Shown here in pieces: positions 48,901-59,815 of a stretch of DNA of 64,000 nt. Both the position numbers and the translations under genes were made by a program. The notes below the pieces were generated by a model, which had not been told where the DNA came from, made no database searches, and saw nothing but the letters and a program-made list of their open reading frames with translations. This DNA comes from Lamellibrachia columna (taxonomy: Eukaryota; Annelida; Polychaeta; Sabellida; Siboglinidae): positions 7,368,838 through 7,432,837 of the forward strand of contig OY759265.1 of assembly GCA_963662155.1 (NCBI GenBank). The letters run 5' to 3'. Within the stretch, counting starts at the first letter, position 1; each line of letters opens with the position of its first letter.

Positions 48901-51900
48901 ATTCTTGATTGTAGTTGTAAATGGTTGTGTTTTAGGTGGTAGGCCTAAAACCGTGATTTTTGTTTTGCTTTAAACAAATCTTTACGTAATACCCATAACA
49001 ATGTTTTCTTTAAAGCTATTTAACTCAAAGTGATTTGTTTTGTTGACAAAATAAAAATAGTTAATTCTTTTATTTTGCTGCATTAAATTGTACAAACCCA
49101 AACATGCAAACACAAATTAAAAAAAAAAGTTGTGTATATGGCATGTTAATGTGATGTGTATTATGTTGTGGCTATCAGTCTCACACCGGATTAGTCATCA
49201 CTACAGTTAAAACTCACCAGGCAAGAAGCCATTGAAGTCCAGATAGAAGACAATGTCCGCTTCAGTTGGTGTAAACAGTTTCACAGATGTCGGCAGGTTT
49301 TTAAGTCGTGAAGGCACATAAAAACTGCACCCACCAGTGGCTCCACCTCTGGGCGTCGTCTACAAGAAACACGCCATTACAGCAGATCCAGGGGGCACTT
49401 CTTTAAGACCTAACTAGGGGCAATCCCAAAAATGTTTGCTTACATTTATAATGATAATGATATGAATACTTTTATTGCTCCTGGATCATCAGAAACTGTT
49501 CTCAGAGGCGCATCAAAATAAAAGGGTTGGCAATCTCAAAATACATCATACATACAGTCATTATACAGAAAGAAATGGGATAAAATGTCTCTCTAAGACT
49601 TTACTTTAAAGTTACCTTAAGGAGTTCATATACATCTACTTGGCCGTTTCCGTTATAGCTTCAAAGACACAATAAACTACATTAGTGCTGATATTTGCTG
49701 GTTTAAGGACATGATTTAGTTAGGTACATATAGTGCTGATGTGTACTGGAATCACAGTAACCAGACGTCATGTTTCGCATTCAAGGAGAATGAATAAAGC
49801 TGGTTCGAAGATCGATGCACACATAGTCATTACTATGGAAACATCGTCAGTGTTTCTAAGAAGTCAGAAGGATTTCCAAAAGGACTTTTTTTAAAGGATG
49901 GATTGGTGAAATACAACGTTAGTGCCGGGTGGTTGTGGTGTCGACGTTCAGTTCAATATTTCCTAGCAAGTTATGAAGAAAAAAATCAACTGACACGATA
50001 GCCACCCCAACTATCTTAAACAATCACAGCTACTGCATTCTATAAGCACAACAATAATCCCCAAGGGCGGCTTGTTGTGTATCATGAATGTACAATAACA
50101 ATCTATACATTTATACAACACTGTACTTAACTATCTATGTATTAGTATTCTATCTGAATGGTTCATGGCATCTAATAAAAAATCTTCTTCATTTTAGGGC
50201 ACACCACATAACAGCCCAGTAGGAACATTAGCATGTTGCAGGCTCATATGGACAAAACAGACACAATGAAAACCAAGAATGGAACCATAAATCTACAGTG
50301 GACTGACAAAAAGGGTGGAGAGCGAGCATACACAAATCAGGTTGAACTAGAGCCCTAACAATCTCTAAATATGTAAGCGAAGAAACAACCCAGGAAAACT
50401 ATGGGGCGCGACGTACATGTTTGGGTGGAAGGTGCTCGCAGATAAGATCAAACTTCTCCATGAGCCTCAGCAGAGCAGCCTTCTGTACAGTGATGTCTTG
50501 CCACACATGGTCGATGAGTCGTTCCTCCATCACGCCAGTCATCTCCAGTCTCTGCCACAGCACATGGTCCTCGTCACACTGGAACATCACAAGTGTTGTA
50601 GTACTTCAGATGCTACAACTGCAGCAGCAAGGTTGTCACGACACTTTGGACACTGCATTTACAGAGATCACATTCCTTGTGACACTTCAGATACAACACA
50701 AGATCATAGGTGTGCTGGTACTTCAGTCATTACAGAATTAAGAAAATGGTATCAGCTACCACATGCATTTCTAAACACATTACAACAAAATGAACAAAAT
50801 TGTTGTGATACTTGACCCAAAACCACTTGATTTTAAATTAAATACACAACATTTGTGCTGTTTTTACCTGCCATTACTTGCTCTGTGCACTGACCTGTTT
50901 ATTAGGATCAGGCAGGGCAAAGAGGACATATGTGAACATGACCACCAGCCACTCCGGGCGGAGGATGATGGTGCTCCGGAGGATGGAGTCACAATGTTTT
51001 GCACCCCCGTAGTACACAATGACCCCAAGGTCATGGTAGAACTGCAGCAGCGTGTGGAACTCTGTCTCCTTTATACTCTCTGCCATGGCCATGGCCTGCA
51101 ACTGAACGGTGGCAGGTCGCATCAAATGTGGTGTCAGAACATAATTTCTAAGATGTACCATCACCGGCAGACTTTTTGCACCATGCCAGTTTTTGTCTCA
51201 TTTTGTTATCTCACTGGATATCAAGTTAGATACACCATTAGTAAGATACCAAAACATTAGCTGTCACTGGGAGTATTAACGTCTGACATAGTTAACTTTT
51301 TCAAAGAAAAAATATGCATAAACAGGTTTTTGAGACATATTTTTGTATGTCTAATTCAACATTAATTGCTTAGTGGCATTACTGGTTTTATATATCTGGG
51401 CAATCAGTAGATGCCATATTTTACTTTGTCAACTATTTGTAATAATCACTACAGGAAAGTAATTGAACGGCCTCATGATTTTTATACATTTAATGTACTG
51501 TGTGTTATCATAGAATGAAGCTTTTCAAAGAGTTTCTTTTAAAGAAATTTCCAATGTTTGATATTGGTGAGTAGTTCATTAAAACAAACTTTTGTAACAG
51601 CTCGTTTTTTTTACTCAATAGATGAAATATCTGGAAGTTGTTTTGAATATCAATCCCAAGCGCAAAGGTTTCTTCAGATTTTTTTAATGGCATGTTGTAT
51701 TACGTAAGGCAAAAACTACACAGACCAGTATACATCCGAGGACAGAGTCAGCCTCCAATTAGCATCCAAACTGGTGAAATCCAATAAAAAAAAATAACTG
51801 CAACCAGGATTCTTGACATTTGTTCTAACTGTTATGAGACTGCGGTCTACCAACTAATATACACATCTGTTAGCTGGTTTGAAACATTATTTCACATTTT

Positions 51901-54900
51901 TGTTCTAAAACAGTTTCTACCTTTTCTTCACAAAATAGAAAAAGTGCCCATTACCACAGAGACAAACCCCCCCAAAAAATCAAAATACATTTTGCATTTA
52001 TTTCATGTTCCATCTGTGTTCCCAATTTGACTGCCAGTTACAAAGTCAATGTCAGCATTGTTGAGAATAGAGAGCCTCGCCATTAGGCTAATGTAACTAC
52101 CATGTGTCTGGACATCTTACCTGGCTGAGAGTGACAGTCTTACCTGGCTGAGAGTGACAGTCTTACCTGGCTGAGAGTGACAGTCTTACCTGGCTGGGAG
52201 TTATTAACCAGCCCAGTTCCATTTTGTTCCAGCCAGGTGAGTCTGAACTGGCCCCACAAAATGTAAAAAATATAAATATACGTAATAAAGCAAAACGACA
52301 AAGTTTCCATGCATAAAACTAAAACAGACGCTGCTTTTAGAATAAATAATAATTAAATATAAACCATATCAAATACTGTCATTCATTTCTCAAAGTCCTA
52401 CCTGGCTGAGAGTGACAAAGTCTGTGCCAGTCTCCACCAAGTCCACCATGGCGCATTCAAACCAGAGCCACCTGAGAGGAATCTGTTCCCCCATATACGG
52501 CTCCCGACTTGCCACGTCTTCTAAATGGTGTCGCAGATTGTCCACCTGAAATAAGTCATAAATATTGGTCAGATGTACAAGAAATAAAATGAAAAATTTA
52601 GACCAACATCATATCATCAGCATCAGATGCCATGTCTGCTGCAGGAGTAGATGATCGTGACCCTCCATTTCCCACAATCACAGGTGTCTTGTAACAGTTC
52701 TGGTTTGTTTTTTCCTAGTCTGCATGACAATCACGGATTTTAATTCTTTGCCAACCTCGGCTTTTTTTCATGTTTCTTGAACGTATTCACTATTGTTATT
52801 TGATATCTGGTGCTGCCACTTTGCAAGAATATTGAACTACAAGGTAGATGGTGCAAGTATATATATATATAAATGTTAATGCACACAGACTAGTCATTAT
52901 TCAATAAATTCAAACTGGCAAAAACTTATCTGAGTTGGCAAATTATTATAATCCGTATCATTTTTATTTTGAGATCTTGATAAAATGTAGGTTCAGTTTC
53001 ACATTGGAACCAAATAATTGAAGTCACATTATAAACAGTATAAAAAGCCTGCTAGAACAATAACAATGTATTGCCATGGGTCTGTTCTATTTTTCTCCCC
53101 TCTCTGTTCCCTCTCCCTCCCCTTCCCCTTCCCTACTCACCTCTACATCTTCCCCGTCCTCCAGCCCACACTCCACGGCGTAGTAATGCTTCACTATATG
53201 TCGCTCGTACGGCTTATTTCTCGTCATTTGTTGGATTCGATCAAACTTGGCTTTCACCTGCACAGACACACAAGGCTGAATTAAACAATAAACATTCACA
53301 AAAAAATAATAAACATTGCTTATTCATAAGATCAGTTAGCTACATAATTATTTTCTTAGGGGCATGAACATACATAAGCAGCAAATTGGAATGAATAACA
53401 TAATAAATAAATAATTTGGAAACAAGAATGAGTTGTACACATGTAATCAAGTAATTGACATTAGATAAAAAACAGATCAATATTACGTGATACTGCATAA
53501 AACACATAACTGAGCAAATAGTAATGTATGCAAATTAATAATTAGATATATGGCATATATCAACACAATAATTAGGTAAACGATAATGTATAAACCAAAT
53601 AATTATGAGAATGATAATGTATAAAACAAATAATTACATGAATCAGAATGAATAATATATAAATATCTATGCTGTAACGCCCAACATATTTATCACTTTA
53701 TTCATTATAAATGTTCTGATGCTGCACAGCCAAACAATTTCAGATTTTCCGATGAAACATTCATTGTCTGTGATATATTTTCACTTTTCACATTTTCCAC
53801 AATTCTGTTCCTGCAACTTCAAATTTGTTGAATATATTTTTGTATGAATTCCACAAATAAATGCTTATACAACATTCCAGACTGAGCCCAAACAAGTGTG
53901 GTACTAGCATAACTATCAGTTAATCTTTTTATAGAAAAAGTAAATTTTATTTTTAGGTGACTGGGGCTGAATCGACTCACCATCTGTTGGCAGATGTTGC
54001 TGTCATGATGGAGGGCATGACGGTGCGTGCCGATAATGAAGACCGGGGGTGACAGACTCGTGTTGTCTGCTCCACTGTGTGTGTTACGGGCCGTGTGGAC
54101 ATGGATCGTGTTGAGCCAGTAATCTATGTAGTCCAGCCCAGATGCCATGCCCTTCTCATTGGCTACCTGCAAACAGGTTTGTGGTCAGTATATGGTCAGT
54201 ACGTGGCCAGTCTGGATTGCAAGCGAGTACATTTGCATTCACAAGCATGGGGCCCACGAATATTTCACATGACAAGCATATTGTAAATATTATTTATGGT
54301 CCTCTGGGTGTTTCCGGTAAGTGTCGGAGAGTAATTAGTCAGGAAACATTGATTAGGTGTGACTAGAACTTGTGTTAATTCAACTGCATAACATAAAAGT
54401 AAGAATGCCTAACTAAAAAGGAGTGAAAATTTCAACAAAGAAGAATCTAATCTGCCAGTTACGATGGTGAATGAGACAAAAGTGGGAACATCCAAAATGG
54501 CACTGATGAACTTCTGGTTATAGTTTGTTCACATTAATCATTGATTACCATTGATTACTGTCTTACTCAGAGTATTAATTTCAAATGATAAATAGTATAA
54601 GCAGTAATACAGTTAAATACAAACAAGGTGATTTTCAGGCATGTGTATGAAACCATAACAATGTGAAATCTGTGTTACCTGGCACACCGTTACCTGGCAC
54701 ACCATTACCTGGCACACCGTTACCTGGCACACCGTTACCTGGCACACCGTTACCTGGCACACCGTTACCTGGCACACTGTTACCTGGCACACCGTTATCT
54801 GGCATACTGTTACCTGGCAAACCGTTACCTGGCATACCGTTACCTGGCACACTGTTACCTGGCACACCGTTACCTGGCACACTGTTACCTGGCACACCGT

Positions 54901-57900
54901 TATCTGGCATACCGTTACCTGGCAAACCGTTACCTGGCACACCGTTACCTGGCACACTGTTACCTGGCACACTGTTACCTGGCACACTGTTACCTGGCAA
55001 ACTGTTACCTGGCACACTGTTACCTGGCACACTGTTATCTGGCACACCGTTACCTGGCACACCGTTACCTGGCACACCGTTATTTGGCACACTGTTACCT
55101 GGCACACTGTTACCTGGCACACTGTTATCTGGCACACTGTTACCTGGCAAACTATTACCTGGCACACTGTTACCTGGCACACTGTTAACTGGCACACTGT
55201 TACCTGGCAAACTATTACCTGGCACACTGTTACCTGGCACACTATTACCTGGCAAACTGTTACCTGGCACACTGTTATCTGGCACACTGTTACCTGGCAC
55301 ACTGGCACAATGTTACCTGGCACACTGTTATCTGGCACACTGTTACCTGGCACAATGTTACCTGGCAAACCGTTATCTGGCACACCATTACCTGGCAAAC
55401 TGTTACCTGGTAAACTGTTACTTGGCACACCGTTACATGCCCAACTGTTACCTGGAACACCGTTACCTGGCAAACCTTTACCTGGCAAACCGGTACCTGG
55501 TAAACCGTTACCTAGCACACTGTTACCTGGCACACCGTTATCTGGCATACTGTTACCTGGCAAACCGTTACCTGGCACACCGTTACCTGGCACACTGTTA
55601 CCTGGCACACTGTTACCTGGCACACTGTTACCTGGCAAACTGTTACCTGGCACACTGTTACCTGGCACACTGTTATCTGGCACACCGTTACCTGGCACAC
55701 CGTTACCTGGCACACCGTTATTTGGCACACTGTTACCTGGCACACTGTTACCTGGCACACTGTTACCTGGCACACTGTTATCTGGCACACTGTTACCTGG
55801 CACACTGTTACCTGGCACACCGTTATCTGGCATACTGTTATCTGGCAAACCATTACCTGGCACACTGTTACCTGGCACACTGTTACCTGGCAAACTGTTA
55901 CCTGGCACACTGTTATCTGGCACACCGTTACCTGGCACACCGTTATTTGGCACACTGTTACCTGGCACACTGTTACCTGGCACACTGTTACCTGGCACAC
56001 TGTTATCTGGCACACTGTTACCTGGCAAACTATTATCTGGCACACTGTTACCTGGCACACTGTTAACTGGCACACTGTTACCTGACAAACTATTACCTGG
56101 CACACTGTTACCTGGCACACTGTTACCTGGCACACTGTTACCTGGCACAATGTTACCTGGCACACTGTTATCTGGCACACTGTTACCTGGCAAACTATTA
56201 CCTGGCACACCGTTACCTGGCAAACCGTTATCTGGCACACCATTACCTGGCAAACTGTTACCTGGTAAACTATTACCTGGCACACCGTTACATGCCCAAC
56301 TGTTACCTGGCACACCGTTACCTGGCACACCTTTACCTGGCAAACCGGTACCTGGTAAACCGTTACCTAGCACACTGTTACCTGGCACACCATTACCTGG
56401 CACACCGTTACCTGGCAAACTGCTACTTGGCAAACTGTTACCTGGCACACTGTTACCTGGCAAACTGTTACCTGGCACACTGTTCCTGGCACACTGTTCC
56501 TGGCAAACTGTTACCTGGCACATTGTTACCTGGCAAACTGTTACCTGGCAAACTGTTACCTGGCACATTGTTACCTGGCAAACTGTTACCTGGCAAACTG
56601 TTACCTGGCACACTGTTACCTGGCAAACTGTTACCTGGCACACTGTGCCTGGCAAACTGTTACCTGGCACATTGAAATTAAGGTGCAAACTGAATCATGC
56701 ATAGCTTTACAACACACGGAAGAGGCAGAAGAACAAGACTCATCTAGAACATCACCTGACCGTGGTTATCACTACACATTCCAACATGCCTTACTCACTT
56801 GACTGTCTGACGTGACCGTGTCCAAATCTTTGGTCAGGTCAAACACAATGACGTACACTGCCCGCGCCGTGAGGAACATCTACAATGGAAGAGCACCGAT
56901 TATTATTATCAAGACTGGGACAGTCACAAATTAATTCAATTAAATGGCTTTTGTGAATATCTTCACAGTAAATTTTACTTTTCAAATGCTACATTCTGAA
57001 GCACATATTTTTAATATAATTATCACCATCATCATCAGTTATACTTGGCAAAATAATTGTTAGAATCAGTTGGCATTCTATTTGTAATGTAGTTAATGGA
57101 GTCTAGTTTGTTTCATGAATTTTATGTCAAACATCATCAAAGACAGAATCACTAGATTTATGTAGAAGGATCTGTAGAAGGATCAGAAAAGTTTGATTAT
57201 GTTCTCAAATGATCAGCACCATGCTAACATTGATCATGTCATTTATGAACCAATTTGGCAACAGTTATAGCCATTCAGATGATCGGACAAATCAGGAGTG
57301 GAAATACCAAATACTACATTAGTGTGTACTGTATCAACATATCGATATTGAGCAAACTGCATGTAACACAAAACGTGCGTGCAATTTTGTCAAGCGCCAA
57401 GAACTGAAATACTGTGGCCACATTACGAGGCACGATGGATTGGGAAAGGCAACACTGTAGGGAATCGTGGCAGGGAAAAGAAGCAGAGGCAAGCCATGAA
57501 AAAGATAGGAGAAGGATATGTTTTCTAAATGGCGGGTGGAACAGCTGGAGAAAGACATCGATTTCGCAAAAAGATTAACAAGATATGCATAATAAGATTC
57601 ATAATGTCATATAAAAAACATGTCATTCGAGTGTTTTTAAATTAAATTTTCTATGAAACACAACATTACTCCGTATAACTCCACCTGGTGTGTGATGTAA
57701 TAGAGACTGCAGCCCGCAAAGTCCCAGATGTTCAGCTGTACGTTATGACTTGGCTGTGACATTGTCTTCCTGTCTTTGCCACCAGGTGGTGCTGACTGAC
57801 CGACTTCTCGTGACCGCAGCATTTCCTCCACGAGGCGGACGATCCGTTCCGGTGTGTCCTGTGGCAGATGGGACCGGACAGACCCGGAGAGGACCACATG

Positions 57901-57930
57901 GTCCTCATGTGATGCTGCATCTCTGGTTCT
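34357..57930 (-). CDS. Roc-COR-Death-TIR protein, last 16 recognised exons (5' end not found)
   Basis: Exons in transcript order: 57930-57685, 56879-56799, 54166-53981, 53257-53141, 52545-52402, 51095-50895, 50578-50417, 49359-49218, 46955-46798, 46261-46157, 40916-40664, 39039-38869, 38238-38065, 36905-36727, 36446-36269, 34706-34357. All junctions keep phase and give a continuous frame of about 948 residues to a stop. Domain order: Roc GTPase (residues ~1-210), COR (~210-480), Ser/Ala linker, Cys/His-rich region (~515-600), Death (~610-710), TIR (~715-870), tail. Roco proteins use GTP binding in Roc and dimerisation through COR. Death and TIR domains recruit partners in Toll/MyD88-type signalling. 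I infer a cytosolic immune signalling switch. The GTPase P-loop exon was not located upstream to 64000. Confidence 0.85.
34960..35285 (+). repeat. Copy of the asparaginase intron-1 dispersed repeat
   Basis: Shares aaaagcg, gacttcc...ctc...gatcacatg, aattggaaatgagac..gcaaaac and gaggaggcaccttt with 26775-27115 at moderate identity. It sits in the last intron of the Roc-TIR gene. Confidence 0.65.
35530..36170 (+). mobile_element. CR1-type LINE, 3' part, decayed
   Basis: Starts like GVISADMKVSEQCG, then the region encoding HLKYCIQAWRPYHKKDIE, then NRGHEVKLV and the RKYSFSLRTIN-like end. Several stops and frame changes. It lies antisense in the last intron. Confidence 0.8.
36497..36710. repeat. 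22 bp minisatellite between TIR exons (~9 units)
   Basis: The unit is gtgtacactgggtgaccattaa with few changes. Confidence 0.9.
36877..37408. repeat. 59-60 bp minisatellite containing the TIR exon's own acceptor (~9 units)
   Basis: Each unit on the minus strand includes TCCGCTGTCAG followed by the first ~30 bases of the TIR exon (SEVEPAQVFI). Only the last unit runs on into the true exon. Confidence 0.9.
38065..39039 (-). CDS. Death domain exons
   Basis: 39039-38869 encodes WVKSIAKLLNGGSEGQDWTA and ALAFNLG. 38238-38065 continues YTKAKLEKFN, NPSLAMVTDWIISSGNTPLS and MQRDDIVEVI. The DW..LA..LG...I..F......V..DW....GNT.L pattern is a Death fold in full. Confidence 0.85.
38239..38820. repeat. 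~80 bp tandem repeat between the Death exons (~7 units)
   Basis: Units contain gagatgcctaaatgtggtatgttatagtggttgtgc and gggacgtgctcgaggcatatagaccatgat, with point changes and length variation. Confidence 0.85.
39420..39660. repeat. ~30 bp G-rich minisatellite (~8 units)
   Basis: The unit is gggaaggggtgggttcaacaaagggagcga. It gives a false Gly-rich frame on the plus strand. Confidence 0.9.
40664..40916 (-). CDS. Cys/His-rich exon
   Basis: Encodes QCYCGWLCETHNAVQCSHDQ and later CCEHRRVKTSRYRKWFPAP. Spaced Cys and His residues suggest metal binding. A comparable segment with VKT...WFP follows COR in other invertebrate Roco proteins. It is phase 0 in and phase 1 out. Confidence 0.75.
41142..45837 (+). 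repeat. tRNA-headed SINE whose head is amplified to ~87 tandem 52 bp units
   Basis: The unit is tggctgggtggtcagagcgc...gtcaagaggaccggggttccag. It holds an A-box-like TGGCTGGGTGGTCAGAG and a B-box-like GGGTTCcAgt. The first unit is preceded by GGTGGGA and the last is followed by GGGGGTTCGACGCCACC. GGTGG and CCACC would pair as a tRNA acceptor stem, so the array starts and ends inside one tRNA-like head. A SINE-like body follows (cttgggcaacttcatttactc...). All three plus frames are open for kilobases because 52 = 3n+1 and the unit lacks stops. It lies in the intron between the linker and Cys-rich exons. Confidence 0.85.
46157..46261 (-). CDS. Linker exon
   Basis: Encodes VTILRAACLD, then a Ser/Asp/Glu-rich stretch and PPPKPAAAAK. 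The beginning completes the COR C-terminal strand (ARIK|VTIL). The rest looks disordered and could be phosphorylated. Confidence 0.75.
46798..53257 (-). CDS. COR domain exons
   Basis: Six exons. 53257-53141 ends with VECGLEDGEDVE. 52545-52402 has EQIPLRWLWFECAM. 51095-50895 has LLQFYHDLGVIVYYGG and STIILRPEWLVVMFTYVL. 50578-50417 has GVMEERLIDHVWQD. 49359-49218 has CSFYVPSRL and FYLDFNGFLP. 46955-46798 has GLFQRLLTRVIRWSLERG. These are the standard COR landmarks in order. The last donor appears to be AAG|GCATGT, a GC-AG intron. Confidence 0.85.
47136..47362. repeat. 17 bp minisatellite (~13 units)
   Basis: The unit is ctggcagttcaggcagc; the last units vary to caccctgg. Confidence 0.92.
47515..48737. 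repeat. 23 bp minisatellite (~53 units)
   Basis: The unit is aacacaaacagcatggccatatg, with catatg/cacatg and catgg/cacgg variants in blocks. Open in all three minus frames, giving false proteins of 418-473 residues. Confidence 0.95.
48880..49000 (+). repeat. Unclassified dispersed repeat
   Basis: gatattcttgattgtagttgtaaatggttgtgtttta...ttgttttgctttaaa recurs at 63310-63420, and inverted at 61550-61700 and 62770-62890. Confidence 0.7.
52113..52202. repeat. 23 bp repeat copying a COR exon end and donor (~3.7 units)
   Basis: On the minus strand each unit reads CTGTCACTCTCAGCCAG|GTAAGA, a copy of the end of exon 52545-52402 with its donor. Confidence 0.85.
53981..57930 (-). CDS. Roc GTPase domain exons
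   Basis: Exon 57930-57685 ends LNIWDFAGCSLYYITHQ, the G3/switch II region. Roco proteins normally read DFAGQ; here Cys replaces Gln. Exon 56879-56799 continues MFLTARAVYVIVFDLTKDLD. Exon 54166-53981 holds YIDYWLNTIH and PPVFIIGTHRH, the strand leading to the G4 motif. The P-loop is expected just upstream but the nearest recognisable upstream DNA is a LINE. Confidence 0.85.
54670..56675. repeat. 15 bp minisatellite (~130 units)
   Basis: The unit is gttacctggcacacc; variants are mainly cactg, caaac, and atctgg for acctgg. 15 is a multiple of 3, so open frames on both strands encode pentapeptide repeats (PGNSV, VCQVT, LPGTP). It lies in the intron between two Roc exons. Confidence 0.95.
57369..57591 (+). 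mobile_element. Second LINE type, C-terminal remnant
   Basis: Encodes RQELKYCGHITRHDGLGKAT, then GIVAGKRSRGKP and WRVEQLEKDIDFAKRL, with two stops. The L.y.GHi.R.dgl....l.G...GkR.RGrP pattern is the end of many non-LTR ORF2 proteins. Different from the CR1 copies. Confidence 0.65.
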
Positions 57931-58740
57931 CTGAAAATAAAAATTCAGGGCTAAGTGAAAGTAGCAGCGAGGGAACATAGCCACAGTTAGGATGATGATT
58001 ATGAAAATGCAAAGTGGGAAAGCTGTTGGACCGTCCGGAGCAATGACATGAACATTTTGGGGAAAAAGACACAATGGAGGGACTAGTGAGTTAATCAGCT
58101 ACTGGGAAGAGGAGAGAAAGTCAAACAATTGGAATCACAGCACCACAATTCCATTTTATAAGCAGAAGGTGATCCTTTTCAATGTGGAATCAACAAATAG
58201 ATTAAGTCACAATTTACTGACAACTAATGACATTCACTAACCTTTCTATTAAACCCAAGAACAGCTGTGCAAAAGGCCATGCTTTGATTAAAAAAAAAAC
58301 ATTCTTCCTGTTTTTTTGCAATGCAACTCATTAAACACCACCAAATGGGTAAGTTTCAAATGTTTATAGGTTCACAGTTCATCACAAGCTGAGACCAGTA
58401 AGTGGTATGAGTGATTCCAGTATTACTTTTGAAAATGTTGCTACAATGTAATAAAACAAACATGACATTTTCAGACAATGCATTCACATTCTTGTCTATT
58501 TCTGACAAATGTTCTCAAATAGCAGCCCATGAATAGGTACATTCATTGACAAGCATGTTTCTTGTATCTTGCATAAACAGTGTATTTCTACAACGGAAGG
58601 CTAACCAGATACTCATTTAAGCTGGAGCAATATTTTGTCCACTGGCAAGTAATGACATTGTGGATTATGTTATTGCCTCACTAAAGGCAACATGTTTGAC
58701 AGTGGTAAACAAGATCTGTTCATGTTTACACAAGGATATT

Positions 58741-59815
58741 ATGCCTTGCTGTAACTCCAGAAATGGTAGCTAAGACAATAAAGGCAATGAAGGACAATAA
58801 ATCACCTGGAGTGGATGGAATTCCTCTAAAACTACTAATGGAAACAGTAGAACAAATCAGTATACCACTTGCAAGAGTGTTCAACTTGTCATTAAAAGAG
58901 GAAGTGGTTCCTGGTGCATGGAAAGAAGCAAACATCATGCCATTATTTAAAACGGGTTCAAGAAATAAGTCAGAGAATTACAGACCAGTGCGTTTAACAT
59001 CAGTGATCTGAAAATTATTAGAAAGGTTAAGTAAAGACCATATATGGTGGACATCCTTGTTAGACATAAATTATTAAATCCATCTCAACATGGGTTCCTA
59101 AAAGCAGCGAGGGCATGCTTAACAAATATGTTTTTTTTTAAAGAAATCGCTAAGTGGATAGATGAGGGATCACCAGTATATCATCTACTTAGATTTTCTT
59201 AGATACACACAGGAGGTTAATTAGGAGAAATATAACGTACAAGAAAAAAAGCTAATTATACCTGTGTATAAAGCAATAGTTAGGCCTCATTTAGAATACT
59301 GTATACAAGCTTGGAGACCATATCATAAGAAAGATATAGATACACTTGAACGAATACAGAGGAAAGCAACTAAAATGATTCCAGAACTGAGAGACCTTAG
59401 TTATGAAGAACGCCTAAAAGAATGTGGTTTAACAACCCTAATCATAGAGAGGAGATTAAGAGAAGATCAAATTGAAATTGTTTAAATATTGAATGGGAAT
59501 GACAATATTGATAGAAATATTTGTTCTCACTCAAGATAGAACTAGAGGACATGAGGTAACATTAGTAAAGGATCAGTGTAAATTGGATATCAGGAAATAC
59601 TCTTTCTCGCTGAGGACAATAAATTAATGGAACAAATTATATACACACTGTATAACTGATAGCAGTGAGTATGTTTAAAAACATGGTTGACACATCTCAG
59701 GAGTGTGTGTTACACATAGATGAATAATGTTTGACTCTCGATAAGCCAATGGCTTCCTTGTCCACTTGGCATCTGGGCCTTTGCCTTGGATGGCAATCTT
59801 GTTAAAACTGGCTTG
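58741..59815 (+). mobile_element. CR1-type LINE, RT to 3' end, internally deleted
   Basis: The RT start (DNKSPGVDGIPLKLL, KEANIMPLFKTGSRNKSENY) is followed by a stop and decayed sequence, a deletion near 59200, then VRPHLEYCIQAWRPYHKKD and ATKMIPELRDLSYEERLKEC. The decayed C-terminus and the tail ending ggatggcaatcttgttaaa follow. Confidence 0.85.

Noticed and set aside
54613..56704. 691-codon pentapeptide-repeat protein and overlapping frames on both strands
   Set aside because: 15 bp minisatellite between two confirmed Roc exons; open in several frames on both strands, as expected of a simple repeat.
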